From Bacteroidetes bacterium B1(2017) (GTDB lineage: Bacteria > Bacteroidota > Bacteroidia > UKL13-3): a stretch of DNA of 64,000 bases. The stretch is taken from the NCBI GenBank assembly GCA_002256395.1, contig NKJG01000008.1, positions 1 to 64,000 of the forward strand, given 5' to 3'. The translations under genes and the position numbers were made by a program. The first letter of the stretch is position 1; every line of letters starts with the position of its first letter. Shown in pieces: positions 35,184 to 44,334 of this stretch. Under the pieces are notes generated by a model. It searched no databases, was not told where the DNA came from, and worked only from the letters and a program-made list of their open reading frames with translations.

Positions 35184-36098
35184 TTATTTGCCCATCACGC
35201 TGTCATCACATTTCAGGTCTCCAGTCACGTATTGGATGCCGTCGAGAAAAAACTCCAGTAGCTCAGCTTGGTAGACACTTTGGATATTGTGGCTCATGGA
35301 GCTATAAAGTACGCGGCCTTTGCCGTGGCGTTTTACCCATGCCAAATACACGATGTCGTCATGGGCTTGGTCGCGTTTGCCAGTGATATCTTTGCTTTCC
35401 ATGTAAAGTAACGGTCTGAAATTGTGCTCTTTATAAGCATTATTAAAAAAATACGGCTCATCCACATGCGTAAATCCATCGCCATGAAAAGCTGCCACCA
35501 GTGGATGGTTTTTGTCCACTTCTTTGAGGTGAATTGTTTGTTGTTTCGGGTGGTAATCAAAGCTACCACCTGTGAGGCGACTGAATTCCATGTCATTGTT
35601 TTGTACCGTAATGGCACCATGCATGATAAAAAGGCCGCCTCCTTTGGCAATATAATCCATGAAATTTTGCTGATACACTTTGGCTTTGGCCTCTATTTCT
35701 TTTTCGCTGAGGCTGCTTCTCATTTTCAAAAGATCGTAAAACAGATCTCTTTTGGGTCCTGAAGGATTGCAATTGTTGAAAATGACAGCGTCGTATTGTT
35801 TCAGGTTTTTCTTTTCAAAACTCTCAATATCATGAGCAATATGGACCTCAAAAGCTCCAGACTTTTTGGCCATAATTTTCAGCAACTCGTCGTTATGAGG
35901 GATAGTCCAATGGTAAAAACCGGTGTGCTGCGAATACACCAAAAGCTTACGTTTGGGTGCTTGAATTTTAGCTTTAGCCGGTGCAAGGGATTCGATTTTG
36001 TCCAGAAATTCCTTATCAATTTTCGGTGCCTCCAAACTTTGACTATGAGCAGGGATTGCGGCAATTGTCAGCCACAGAAAGATGATTTTTTTAAGCAT
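35184..36098 (-). CDS. ThuA domain secreted protein
   Basis: A 304-residue exported protein (ATG at 36098 gives a signal peptide ending AHSQ; the longer frame to 36131 lacks one). The class I glutamine-amidotransferase-like ThuA fold shows LLVYSQHTGFYHWTIPHND, YDAVIFNNCNPSG, GGGLFIMHGAITV, and the later VKRHGKGRVLYSSMSHN. ThuA proteins occur in trehalose and other sugar utilisation; the reaction is unsettled. Downstream on the strand lies only a doubtful small ORF; upstream, permease 2 ends 208 bp away. Confidence 0.88.
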   Translation of the reverse strand: MLKKIIFLWLTIAAIPAHSQSLEAPKIDKEFLDKIESLAPAKAKIQAPKRKLLVYSQHTGFYHWTIPHNDELLKIMAKKSGAFEVHIAHDIESFEKKNLKQYDAVIFNNCNPSGPKRDLFYDLLKMRSSLSEKEIEAKAKVYQQNFMDYIAKGGGLFIMHGAITVQNNDMEFSRLTGGSFDYHPKQQTIHLKEVDKNHPLVAAFHGDGFTHVDEPYFFNNAYKEHNFRPLLYMESKDITGKRDQAHDDIVYLAWVKRHGKGRVLYSSMSHNIQSVYQAELLEFFLDGIQYVTGDLKCDDSVMGK

Positions 36099-36305
36099 TA
36101 TGATAGGGTTGAAAATGTTTTGAATCCACATTATCGTGGACTTTTGCGAATATAAGTTTTTTTACGGAATTCAAAGTAGTAAAAATTTAATACCTTGAAA
36201 TTAGTGTTTGATTTTTAATTTGTATTAAAATAATAATTCAAAATAATTACCGTCAATCATTCAATCGTTGGTCAGTCGCCAAAAACCTATGCCCTTCTTC
36301 CCTTA

Positions 36306-38720
36306 TCAATCTACCTTCAAACTCTTAACTGGATTAAGCATGGCTGCTTTCACAACCTGAAAACTCACCAAAAACAAAACGAGGCCTGCGAAAACTAATC
36401 CGACTGTAAGGAATAATACCCAAGATAAATCAATGCTGTAGGCATAGTTTTCGAGCCATTTTTTCATGGAAAACATAGAAAAAGGCAATGCAAAAAGTAC
36501 CGCAATGAGGATCAAAACTGAGAATTCTTTGTTGAATAAATTAACAATACTTAAAGTGGTTGCTCCCAATACTTTCCTAATTCCTAGCTCTTTGGTGCGA
36601 CGAACAATACTTAGCGATACTACGCCCAAAATCCCTAAAAGCACTATAAAAATAGCCAAAATAGTGGCCAACTGAGCCGCTTTTTTCAGCTGGATTTCGG
36701 TTTGATATAGTTTTTGGAGCATTTCGTCTATGAACTTGTATTCAAAAGGGGCATTCGGTAAAAGGGTCTTCCATTTGGTTTCAATGTTTTCGAGTGATTC
36801 GGGGAGATTTCCGGGTTTCATTTGGAAACTTAAATATCTGAAAAAATTATTGTCCCGCACATTCATGAAGGCTACTGGACCGATGGCTTTGTGCATAGAT
36901 TCGAAATGGAAATTTTTACAAACGCCAGATATTGTATAGATAGAATTAGTTGAATGCATTCTTAAGGTTTTTCCAACGGCCTCTTGCGGATTTTTATAGC
37001 CCAAATTTTTGGCAGCTTCTTCATTTAATACAATTTGCCCTGGTTGATAGGCTTTTCCATCGGCATTGAAGAATTGACCATCTTGCATTTTGATTTTGTA
37101 AGTATCGGCAAATTTTTCATCCGTAAATAATAAAGGTGTGAAAACCGCATCTGTTGAGTCTTGGCCTACTCTGTAAATTCCGTTTGTCTGTCCAAAATTG
37201 CCATCAGGAATTACCCACGAGAGGCTGGCACTGTTTACTTCTTTCAATTTGGCCATTTCATCTCTTACCGTTTCCATTTTTTCCACCCCTTCAGGTGACC
37301 AATCGCGGGGAACTTTCACACTCAACACCGAAGATTTGGTGTAGCCCAAGTCTTTTGTAAAAAAATAGTTGACTTGTTTTGAAATAACCAACGCCCCGCC
37401 AAAAACAAAAATGGCAACAGAAAATTGAGAAACTATCAAAGCTCTTCGGAAGAACACGTTTTCTTTTACTGATTTTAACTTTCCTTTCATGGAATCAACG
37501 GATGGCAAAGTTGACAACACAAATGCAGGATATATTCCTGATAACAAACCAATTAATAAAGTCAACAACAAACTTGAAAGATAAAAAAATGGAGAGGCAG
37601 AAAAGATAGAAACAATCTCTTTTTCTAAAATTCCCTCAAAAACTGGGCGGAATATTTGATAAAAAACGAGCGAAAACAAAAAGCTAAATAAAGCTATGAG
37701 AATGGATTCTGCCAAAAACTGAAACAACAATTGTTTTTTGGTACTTCCCATAACTTTCCTCACGCCTATTTCTTTAAGTCTAGAGGATGCTGCACCTACA
37801 AAAATATTGACATAATTGACCACAGACATTAGCAAAATAAAAATGGCGACCAAAGACAAAGTCCAAACCGTTTTTCTAACCAAACCACCATTTCCTTCTA
37901 GATATACATCTTTAATAGGTACTAATTTCGGTACAAGATTTTGAAAAATTTCCGGGGTAGAATGAGTAGCCACCAATTGCGAAATGGCTTTTTCTACGGC
38001 CTCTGGCTTAACACCTTCTTTTAGCTCTAAATAGCTGGCTATGTATGGATTAAACCAAGAATCGAATTGATTTCTACCAAAAAAAATGGCATTGTTAAAA
38101 GACATGATAATCGGGAGACCGCTTTCTGTTCCAGTAAGATTTGTGATGGAATTAAAAGGTACTTTTTCCAGTACGCCGGTTATAGTGAATTCAGCATTTC
38201 CACCAGAAAATGACTCCAGTTTTAAGGAATTTCCAACCACATCGGTTTTACCAAAATATTTGATAGCTTGATCAGTCGAAATAACCATGGAATTAGGCTG
38301 TAATAGTGCAGAACGGCTATCACCGTGTAGAAGTGAGAAACCATAAATACTCAAAAATGTGGAATCGCCCAGCTGAACACTTTCCCTGAACACTTTTTCT
38401 CCTTTCGAAACCACTGTGGAAACACCGTCAAAACGATAAAAATTGGCCACTAAATTGGGATAATAATCTTTGAGAGCCTTTGCAACTGCACCCAAGGAGG
38501 TAATCTCAATACCCATGTTTTCCTTTTTCCATTTGCTCTGAATCATGTATTGATTCGGGGCATTTTTCAAGTTTCTGTTGGTTTGTATTTCACCCCAAAC
38601 ATAGCTCCCTATCAAAAGCGAAAAAGTAAGGCCAATGGAAAGACCAAAGATGGTAATGAAAGAATAAAACCTGCGTTTTTTTAGATTTCTCCAAGCGATT
38701 TTTAGGTAGTTTTTAAGCAT
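36306..38720 (-). CDS. ABC permease 2 (FtsX/MacB type)
   Basis: An 804-residue paralog of permease 1. ATG at 38720 follows a TTG-CAA at 38726 and gives the shared start LKNYLKIAWRNLKKRR. Coupling motifs are RLKEIGVRKVMGS and TKELGIRKVLGAT; the C-terminus is NPVKSLKVD, the only Asp ending in the set. It is the last gene of the minus-strand array, followed by a 208-bp gap, and the XRE regulator lies 110 bp upstream. Confidence 0.9.
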   Translation of the reverse strand: MLKNYLKIAWRNLKKRRFYSFITIFGLSIGLTFSLLIGSYVWGEIQTNRNLKNAPNQYMIQSKWKKENMGIEITSLGAVAKALKDYYPNLVANFYRFDGVSTVVSKGEKVFRESVQLGDSTFLSIYGFSLLHGDSRSALLQPNSMVISTDQAIKYFGKTDVVGNSLKLESFSGGNAEFTITGVLEKVPFNSITNLTGTESGLPIIMSFNNAIFFGRNQFDSWFNPYIASYLELKEGVKPEAVEKAISQLVATHSTPEIFQNLVPKLVPIKDVYLEGNGGLVRKTVWTLSLVAIFILLMSVVNYVNIFVGAASSRLKEIGVRKVMGSTKKQLLFQFLAESILIALFSFLFSLVFYQIFRPVFEGILEKEIVSIFSASPFFYLSSLLLTLLIGLLSGIYPAFVLSTLPSVDSMKGKLKSVKENVFFRRALIVSQFSVAIFVFGGALVISKQVNYFFTKDLGYTKSSVLSVKVPRDWSPEGVEKMETVRDEMAKLKEVNSASLSWVIPDGNFGQTNGIYRVGQDSTDAVFTPLLFTDEKFADTYKIKMQDGQFFNADGKAYQPGQIVLNEEAAKNLGYKNPQEAVGKTLRMHSTNSIYTISGVCKNFHFESMHKAIGPVAFMNVRDNNFFRYLSFQMKPGNLPESLENIETKWKTLLPNAPFEYKFIDEMLQKLYQTEIQLKKAAQLATILAIFIVLLGILGVVSLSIVRRTKELGIRKVLGATTLSIVNLFNKEFSVLILIAVLFALPFSMFSMKKWLENYAYSIDLSWVLFLTVGLVFAGLVLFLVSFQVVKAAMLNPVKSLKVD

Positions 38721-38830
38721 TTGCAAAAAGGTAATTTTCCTTGATTAAAGATAAAAAAGAAAACCAATGAGATAAAATGGCTTAACTTTATTTAACTTTT
38801 AAACTGTCTTCAAACTAAAGAAAATACTCG

Positions 38831-39358
38831 TTAAAGCACCTTTGATGGCTTCAAAAACTTAATATTTAAGGGATATTTATAAGCTTTTCCGTTATTTACT
38901 TTTACCGTATTAATGACAATGTATAACTGACTAAAAACTGCAAAAAATAATGAAATAGGGTGAATAGAAAAAAGCAAACAAGGAAGCAAATATAGAGACA
39001 TGCTAAGTTGAAAATTAATCACATCATAAGCATGGGTATTAATATTTTCAATTCGATTTTTCTTATAAATCCAGACTATAATGGGGGCAATGATGGTTAA
39101 AAGTAAGCCACTTAAATGCAATAATGGCAACCACTTTTTGGTTTCATTGTCATTTTGGTCTGCTTCATAAATATTAAGCACTTCAAAATCTACCTCCAAA
39201 GCAGCTGCAATAGACTGCAAAGTGTATGCTCGAGGATCCACATCACCATTTTCAATACGTTGGATGGTTCGGACACTTATTTCAGTTTTTTCTGCTAATT
39301 CTTCTTGCGTTATGCCTTTTTTCAATCTTAGTGTTTTAATCAAATGTCCTGTCTTCAT
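38831..39358 (-). CDS. XRE-type regulator with DUF4870-like membrane domain
   Basis: A 175-residue protein. Residues 5-60 form a helix-turn-helix of Cro/C1 type (LIKTLRLKKGITQEELAEKT and ISVRTIQRIENGDVDPRAYT). Residues about 75-160 hold three to four hydrophobic segments of DUF4870 type (LLHLSGLLLTIIAPIIVWIYKKN, SMSLYLLPCLLFSI), so the regulator is membrane-anchored. It stands alone between permeases 2 and 3. An inverted repeat and -7 box overlap its promoter, which suggests autoregulation; it may also respond to membrane state for the neighbouring permeases. Confidence 0.85.
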   Translation of the reverse strand: MKTGHLIKTLRLKKGITQEELAEKTEISVRTIQRIENGDVDPRAYTLQSIAAALEVDFEVLNIYEADQNDNETKKWLPLLHLSGLLLTIIAPIIVWIYKKNRIENINTHAYDVINFQLSMSLYLLPCLLFSIHPISLFFAVFSQLYIVINTVKVNNGKAYKYPLNIKFLKPSKVL

Positions 39359-39378
39359 CCTATTGTTTTATTTGATTG

Positions 39379-39386
39379 CAAATGTA
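39379..39386 (-). promoter_or_regulatory. -7 promoter box of the XRE gene
   Basis: On the minus strand TACATTTG is an exact TAnnTTTG, 20 bp before the start codon. A TTTC (39406-39409) sits 19 bp upstream as a near -33 element (consensus TTTG). Confidence 0.55.
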
Positions 39387-39440
39387 AATGTATTGAAAAA
39401 AGATAGAAACTACATTTACACGACATTTAGGTGACATTTA
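39383..39440. repeat. Inverted and direct repeats around the XRE promoter
   Basis: TGTAAATGTA (39383-39392) and TACATTTACA (39411-39420) are perfect inverted copies, 18 bp apart, one overlapping the -7 box and one just upstream of the -33 position. The heptamer ACATTTA then recurs at 39412, 39423 and 39434, an 11-bp step. This is the geometry expected of a repressor operator. Confidence 0.6.
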
Positions 39441-39458
39441 GTAAATCAAGTGGAAATT

Positions 39459-41846
39459 TCACTCTGTTTTCAAACTCTTTACTGGGTTCATCAAAGCTGC
39501 CCTAACTGCCTGGTAACTTACTGTTAAAAAGGCGATAGCGACAACCAACGTGCTAGCCAAAAGAACTATCGATGCATCAAAATTGATATGATAGGCAAAT
39601 TGCTGCAACCATTTGTCCATGGCCCACCAAGCAATTGGAGATGCAACAAGAATAGAAACAATTACCAGAATCAGGAAATCCTTTGTAAGCAAATGAACGA
39701 TGCTGCCCACACTTGCTCCCATTACTTTTCTGATGCCAATTTCTTTGATTCTGACCTCTGAGGCAAATGTTGCTAGACCAAAAAGTCCGAAACAAGAAAT
39801 CAACAGAACTATTGCTGCGAAAGCATTAAACATTTTAAGCTGTTTGCTTTCATTCTTGTGCAAATTATTGAAAGTGTCGTCCAAAAACTCGTAATTCATT
39901 ATGTTGTTGGGTGCTAGCTCTTTCCAGCTTGCCTTGGCAAAAGCAAGTGCATTTTGATATTGACCTGGGAAAACTTTCACATTTATGGTACTCATGTAGC
40001 CTTCATTGTTATAAAAAAGTATGAGCGGAGTGATGGCCTCCTTCAAACTTCTGAAATGAAAATCTTTTACAATACCCACTATTTCACCTTTACGGCCATT
40101 TGCTTCAAAAATTTGACCTATCCATGGTTTCGGGATTTTGAATTCTTTTATCGCAGTTTCATTCAAAATAGAATTGTTTTCATCTGCTTTACTATCGGTA
40201 ATCCAGCGACCATCTGTGAGTTTTAGGTTAAAGAATTTTTTATAATTAGGAGAAATTTCCAGCAAAGAAGTTGTTGGATTCCAGGTGGTATCCTTACCTG
40301 GCCAATTGAGGCTTCCGCTATGGGTATTCAAAACATTTACAATGCTTGAATTAGAAATCGTAACGTCTTTTATACTACTTTCCTTTTTTAATAAATCAAC
40401 CATGGTTTTACGCAAATTCGAGGAATTTGGAACATTCCAGGGAATCGTTATGGTGAAAATATGCTCCTTTTCATAACCCAGAGGCTTGTTTTGAATGAAT
40501 TTTAATTGCCTGAAAATAAGCAAAGTGGACATCAATAGGACAACAGTGAATGTAAATTGAAAAACCACAAGACCTTTTCTGAAACTACTGCTTTTAGTAT
40601 CAACACCCAAAGCTCCTTTAATAGATTGAATTGGATTAAATGATGCAATAAACAGGGAAGGATAAATACCTGTAAGAAAGACCGAAACGATAGCAATGCC
40701 TGTTAAAATATAGAAAACAATGGGGTTGTTTTGGAAAGAAAAATTTGAGTCTGAAATGTCGTTTAACAAAGGCATACCGAAATATATCAACATCAGTCCT
40801 ATGGCGGCGGCTATTAAACTGGTGATAAATGATTCCAGAATAAACTGATAAAACAAGCCTATTTTGGTAGCCCCAATCATTTTTTTGATACTCACTTCCT
40901 TGATTCTTTGTGAGGCCTTTGCCGTGGTAAGATTGATGTAATTGATGCTGGCTATAAGTAAAATAAAAATGGCCACCAAAGTAAAAATGTTCACTATGGT
41001 TTTGTTTCCTGCAGAAGCCAAACCGGTGGATTGAAATACATTATCGAAATGAACAGCTGTTAATTTTTGGAGTTCCAGATGGGTATTGTCTTCTTCCGAA
41101 TTTCGAGTCTTTTTTAGGAATTTTGTAAGCTTCTCTGAGGTAGTTTTAGGATTGAGTCTGGAAGAACTCAGTATATAGGTCTGATAGTTGAAATTATTCC
41201 ATTGTTCATCGTTTTTAGCAACTTTAGGATTGCTCATTCTGGAGGCATTGTTAAAGATGAAGTCATGTTGAAAACTAGAATTTGAGGGACTGTTTTTTAC
41301 CACAGCACCCACCAAATACATCAATGAATCATGCTGAATTACTTTTCCTATGGGGTTTTCGTCAAGAAATAGTTCTTGTGCCTTTTTCTCAGAAATAATC
41401 ATCGAAAAATAATCTTTCTTGAAGTTTTCGGGGCTTCCCTTTATAAATTCATAATCAAAAACCTCAAACCAATGACTATCCACAAATGCCACTTTTTTTT
41501 CAGCAAAAACTTCATTGTTTATGCTAAAGTTGAAATCTCCCCATGGTGTAAAAATCCTTGTGCTGTTTGCGATTTCCGGAAAGGTTTGTTTCAGATAATC
41601 AGCTAATTTGTAAGGAGTTGATGCCCAGTGCCAAGTTTCAGTATCATTTATTTTGAGGTGGGTGTTTATACGGTAAATCTGATCTGATTTTTTATGAAAA
41701 GAATCAAAACTCATTTCGTTTTGCACCCACAAAAACAGTAGGGATGCAGTAGCCATGCCCAGAGCAAGTCCTCCAATGTTTATCAAAGAATATAATCTGT
41801 TTTTAAACAGATTGCGATAGGCGATTTTGAAATAATTCTTTATCAT
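39459..41846 (-). CDS. ABC permease 3 (FtsX/MacB type)
   Basis: A 795-residue paralog. Its first coupling motif is unusually diverged, RIKEVSIKKMIGATK, while the second is canonical (RIKEIGIRKVMGASV). Start ATG at 41846 opens IKNYFKIAYRNLFKNR; the end is NPVKSLKTE. It lies 69 bp downstream of permease 4, and its leader carries the repeat TGTTATTGGGAAATTGG and a 20-bp stretch shared with permease 5. Confidence 0.9.
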   Translation of the reverse strand: MIKNYFKIAYRNLFKNRLYSLINIGGLALGMATASLLFLWVQNEMSFDSFHKKSDQIYRINTHLKINDTETWHWASTPYKLADYLKQTFPEIANSTRIFTPWGDFNFSINNEVFAEKKVAFVDSHWFEVFDYEFIKGSPENFKKDYFSMIISEKKAQELFLDENPIGKVIQHDSLMYLVGAVVKNSPSNSSFQHDFIFNNASRMSNPKVAKNDEQWNNFNYQTYILSSSRLNPKTTSEKLTKFLKKTRNSEEDNTHLELQKLTAVHFDNVFQSTGLASAGNKTIVNIFTLVAIFILLIASINYINLTTAKASQRIKEVSIKKMIGATKIGLFYQFILESFITSLIAAAIGLMLIYFGMPLLNDISDSNFSFQNNPIVFYILTGIAIVSVFLTGIYPSLFIASFNPIQSIKGALGVDTKSSSFRKGLVVFQFTFTVVLLMSTLLIFRQLKFIQNKPLGYEKEHIFTITIPWNVPNSSNLRKTMVDLLKKESSIKDVTISNSSIVNVLNTHSGSLNWPGKDTTWNPTTSLLEISPNYKKFFNLKLTDGRWITDSKADENNSILNETAIKEFKIPKPWIGQIFEANGRKGEIVGIVKDFHFRSLKEAITPLILFYNNEGYMSTINVKVFPGQYQNALAFAKASWKELAPNNIMNYEFLDDTFNNLHKNESKQLKMFNAFAAIVLLISCFGLFGLATFASEVRIKEIGIRKVMGASVGSIVHLLTKDFLILVIVSILVASPIAWWAMDKWLQQFAYHINFDASIVLLASTLVVAIAFLTVSYQAVRAALMNPVKSLKTE

Positions 41847-41915
41847 AATTTTGTTAATTGTTATTGGGAAATTGGTCGCTTTTATACCCGATTAATCGGT
41901 TTTCAAGTCACCTAT

Positions 41916-44312
41916 TTACTCCGTTTTCAAACTCTTCACTGGATTCATCAATGCTGCCCTGATTGATTGCCAACCTACTGTGAGCAGTGCAATTACAATA
42001 GTTGTCAAGGCAGTAAAACCGAAGATCCACCAATTAAAAGATGCTCTGTAAGGATAGTTTTCAAGCCATTTTTGGCTGGCCAAATAAGCCAAAGGAAATG
42101 AAATGACAAATGATAAACTTACCAACTTTAAGAAATCAGTTGAAAGCAATTTTACAATACTTGTTACAGAAGCTCCCATGACTTTCCTTACGCCTATTTC
42201 TTTCGTACGTTTTTCGGCTGATAAAGTAGCCAAGCCAAACAAACCGATACAAGAAATAAAAATGGTCAAAATAGCTCCAAACAATATAATGTCTTTCCAC
42301 TTTGACTCTGACTCATAACTTTTAAGATTCTCTTTTTCTTTAAATGAATAAGAATAGGAGCTTAAAGGGAAAATCTGTTTGAAGGTCTTTTCGATGTGTT
42401 TCAAACTAGCGGTTTCAGTATTGGGTCTAATTTTCACATAAACCTGTCCATACCCATTGCCGGGTTTCATAGTAAATAATTGTGGCTCAATTTTCTGACT
42501 AAGCGAAGCAAAATGATGATCTTTTACCACACCAATAACCTGATATTTTTCATCATTGTTATAGAAAAAATTCACTACTTGGCCCAAAGGATTTTTCCAA
42601 CCAGCTTGTTTGACAAACGTCTCGTTGACCAAAACAGACTTTGTAGAATCCGAAGGAAATTCGGTTGAGAAGTTTCTACCTGCCACCAAAGGGATTTTCA
42701 AAAGTCCCAAATAGGCAGTATTGACGGTTTCATAAGCAAAATTCATTGAAGTTTCGCCGTTTACTTTAGCTCCTGTTCCCCAAGATCCTCCGTTTTTTGG
42801 GGCAACTTCTATAATGTTCGGATTTTCAATTAATTCTTGCCTAAACAAATTGGCTTCCTGTTTTGTCATATTCCATTTCTCAACTTTAATTAAATCCTTA
42901 TCGTCATATCCTAAATTACTAGATGTAAGATAGTTGAAGTGCGTATATATCACCAAAGTAGCAATTATCAAAAACGAGGCGAGGCCAAATTGTAAAACTA
43001 CGAGAGATTTTTGAAGATAGTTTTTGCCTGTGAAATTGAATCTTCCATAAAGTGTTTTTACAGGTTCGTAACCCGACAAAATCAAAGCCGGATAAATACC
43101 AGCCAACAAACCTGTTATAACAAAAAGCAAGACATAAAAAACAATTAATTTAAAATCAAAAAGATAACTTAAGGATAAAGACTTGTTGGACAGCTGATTA
43201 AATGTAGGCAACACGAGTACAACCAGTAAAATAGCAATTATAAATGCAGCAAAACTTAGTATGTATGATTCTCCCAAAAACTGAATGATGAGTTGTTTTC
43301 TATTGCCACCCACTACTTTTCTCACTCCGATTTCTTTTGCTCGTTTGATAGAACGAGCCACTGTCAAATTAACAAAATTGATGCAGGCTATAATCAGTAT
43401 AAAAATAGCAATTCCACCCAAAATATACGAAAACGTTGGGTTGCTGGCATCTCTCAGGCCATTGCTGGCTATGTAGTTGGTGCTAAGGTGCATTTCTGCG
43501 AAAGGCTGCAGAAGAAACTTTGTGGTTTCTTTTACATCATATTTTTCTCTCATATTTAGCATGGCCTCTTTAGCATCTGCTTCAAAAACTCGTTTCATTT
43601 TGGCTTCAACAGCTTGCTGGTTCGCATTTGGTTGTAAGACGAGAAACGTATTCTGAAAGAAATTAAACCAATTGTCGTTGTTGGCATAAACAGAATTTTC
43701 TACTACTTGAGGAATCAGGAAATCAAATTTTATGGAAGAATTTTGGGGACAATTTTCGGACACGCCTGTGATTTTGTATGGCACAAATTTGTCGTCTTCA
43801 ATTAGTTCTAAGTTTTTACCCAATATATCCGTTGTTTTGAAATATTTCTGAGCCATTTCTTCTGAGAGAATGATGGATTTAGGTTCCAAAAGGGCAGTTT
43901 TAGGGCTTCCAGCAACCAGCGGGAAAGTAAATACGGAGAAAAAGTTAGAGTCCACTGCTAACATTTCTATATTGCTGATTTCGTTTTGATGTCTGATGTT
44001 TCGGTTATCAGATTTTAACCTCACGAAAGCCGCCACTTCAGGAATACTCTCCTTGAATTTGGGTCCTTGAAAATGTCCTGTGTTGCCATCCTTGCTTTTT
44101 ATACTTCCATCAGGGCTTATCCATTGGTTTACTACCCGATAAATATTATTTCCATTTGTATGAAATCGGTCATAGCTCATCTCGTCTTTGCTATAAAGTA
44201 CAATAAGCATTGCAGCGGCCAGTCCAATACTAAGACCCATAATGTTGATGCCACTGTACACTTTGTTGTGCACAAGGCTTCTCCAAGCAATTTTGATGTA
44301 GTTTTTTATCAT
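41916..44312 (-). CDS. ABC permease 4 (FtsX/MacB type)
   Basis: A 798-residue paralog with coupling motifs RAKEIGVRKVVGGNRKQ and RTKEIGVRKVMGASV, ending NPVKSLKTE. Only 22 bp separate it from the permease 5 stop, so the two are probably co-transcribed. The N-terminus is IKNYIKIAWRSLVHNK. No signs of decay. Confidence 0.9.
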   Translation of the reverse strand: MIKNYIKIAWRSLVHNKVYSGINIMGLSIGLAAAMLIVLYSKDEMSYDRFHTNGNNIYRVVNQWISPDGSIKSKDGNTGHFQGPKFKESIPEVAAFVRLKSDNRNIRHQNEISNIEMLAVDSNFFSVFTFPLVAGSPKTALLEPKSIILSEEMAQKYFKTTDILGKNLELIEDDKFVPYKITGVSENCPQNSSIKFDFLIPQVVENSVYANNDNWFNFFQNTFLVLQPNANQQAVEAKMKRVFEADAKEAMLNMREKYDVKETTKFLLQPFAEMHLSTNYIASNGLRDASNPTFSYILGGIAIFILIIACINFVNLTVARSIKRAKEIGVRKVVGGNRKQLIIQFLGESYILSFAAFIIAILLVVLVLPTFNQLSNKSLSLSYLFDFKLIVFYVLLFVITGLLAGIYPALILSGYEPVKTLYGRFNFTGKNYLQKSLVVLQFGLASFLIIATLVIYTHFNYLTSSNLGYDDKDLIKVEKWNMTKQEANLFRQELIENPNIIEVAPKNGGSWGTGAKVNGETSMNFAYETVNTAYLGLLKIPLVAGRNFSTEFPSDSTKSVLVNETFVKQAGWKNPLGQVVNFFYNNDEKYQVIGVVKDHHFASLSQKIEPQLFTMKPGNGYGQVYVKIRPNTETASLKHIEKTFKQIFPLSSYSYSFKEKENLKSYESESKWKDIILFGAILTIFISCIGLFGLATLSAEKRTKEIGVRKVMGASVTSIVKLLSTDFLKLVSLSFVISFPLAYLASQKWLENYPYRASFNWWIFGFTALTTIVIALLTVGWQSIRAALMNPVKSLKTE

Positions 44313-44334
44313 TGTTTTAATGTTAAAAGATTGT

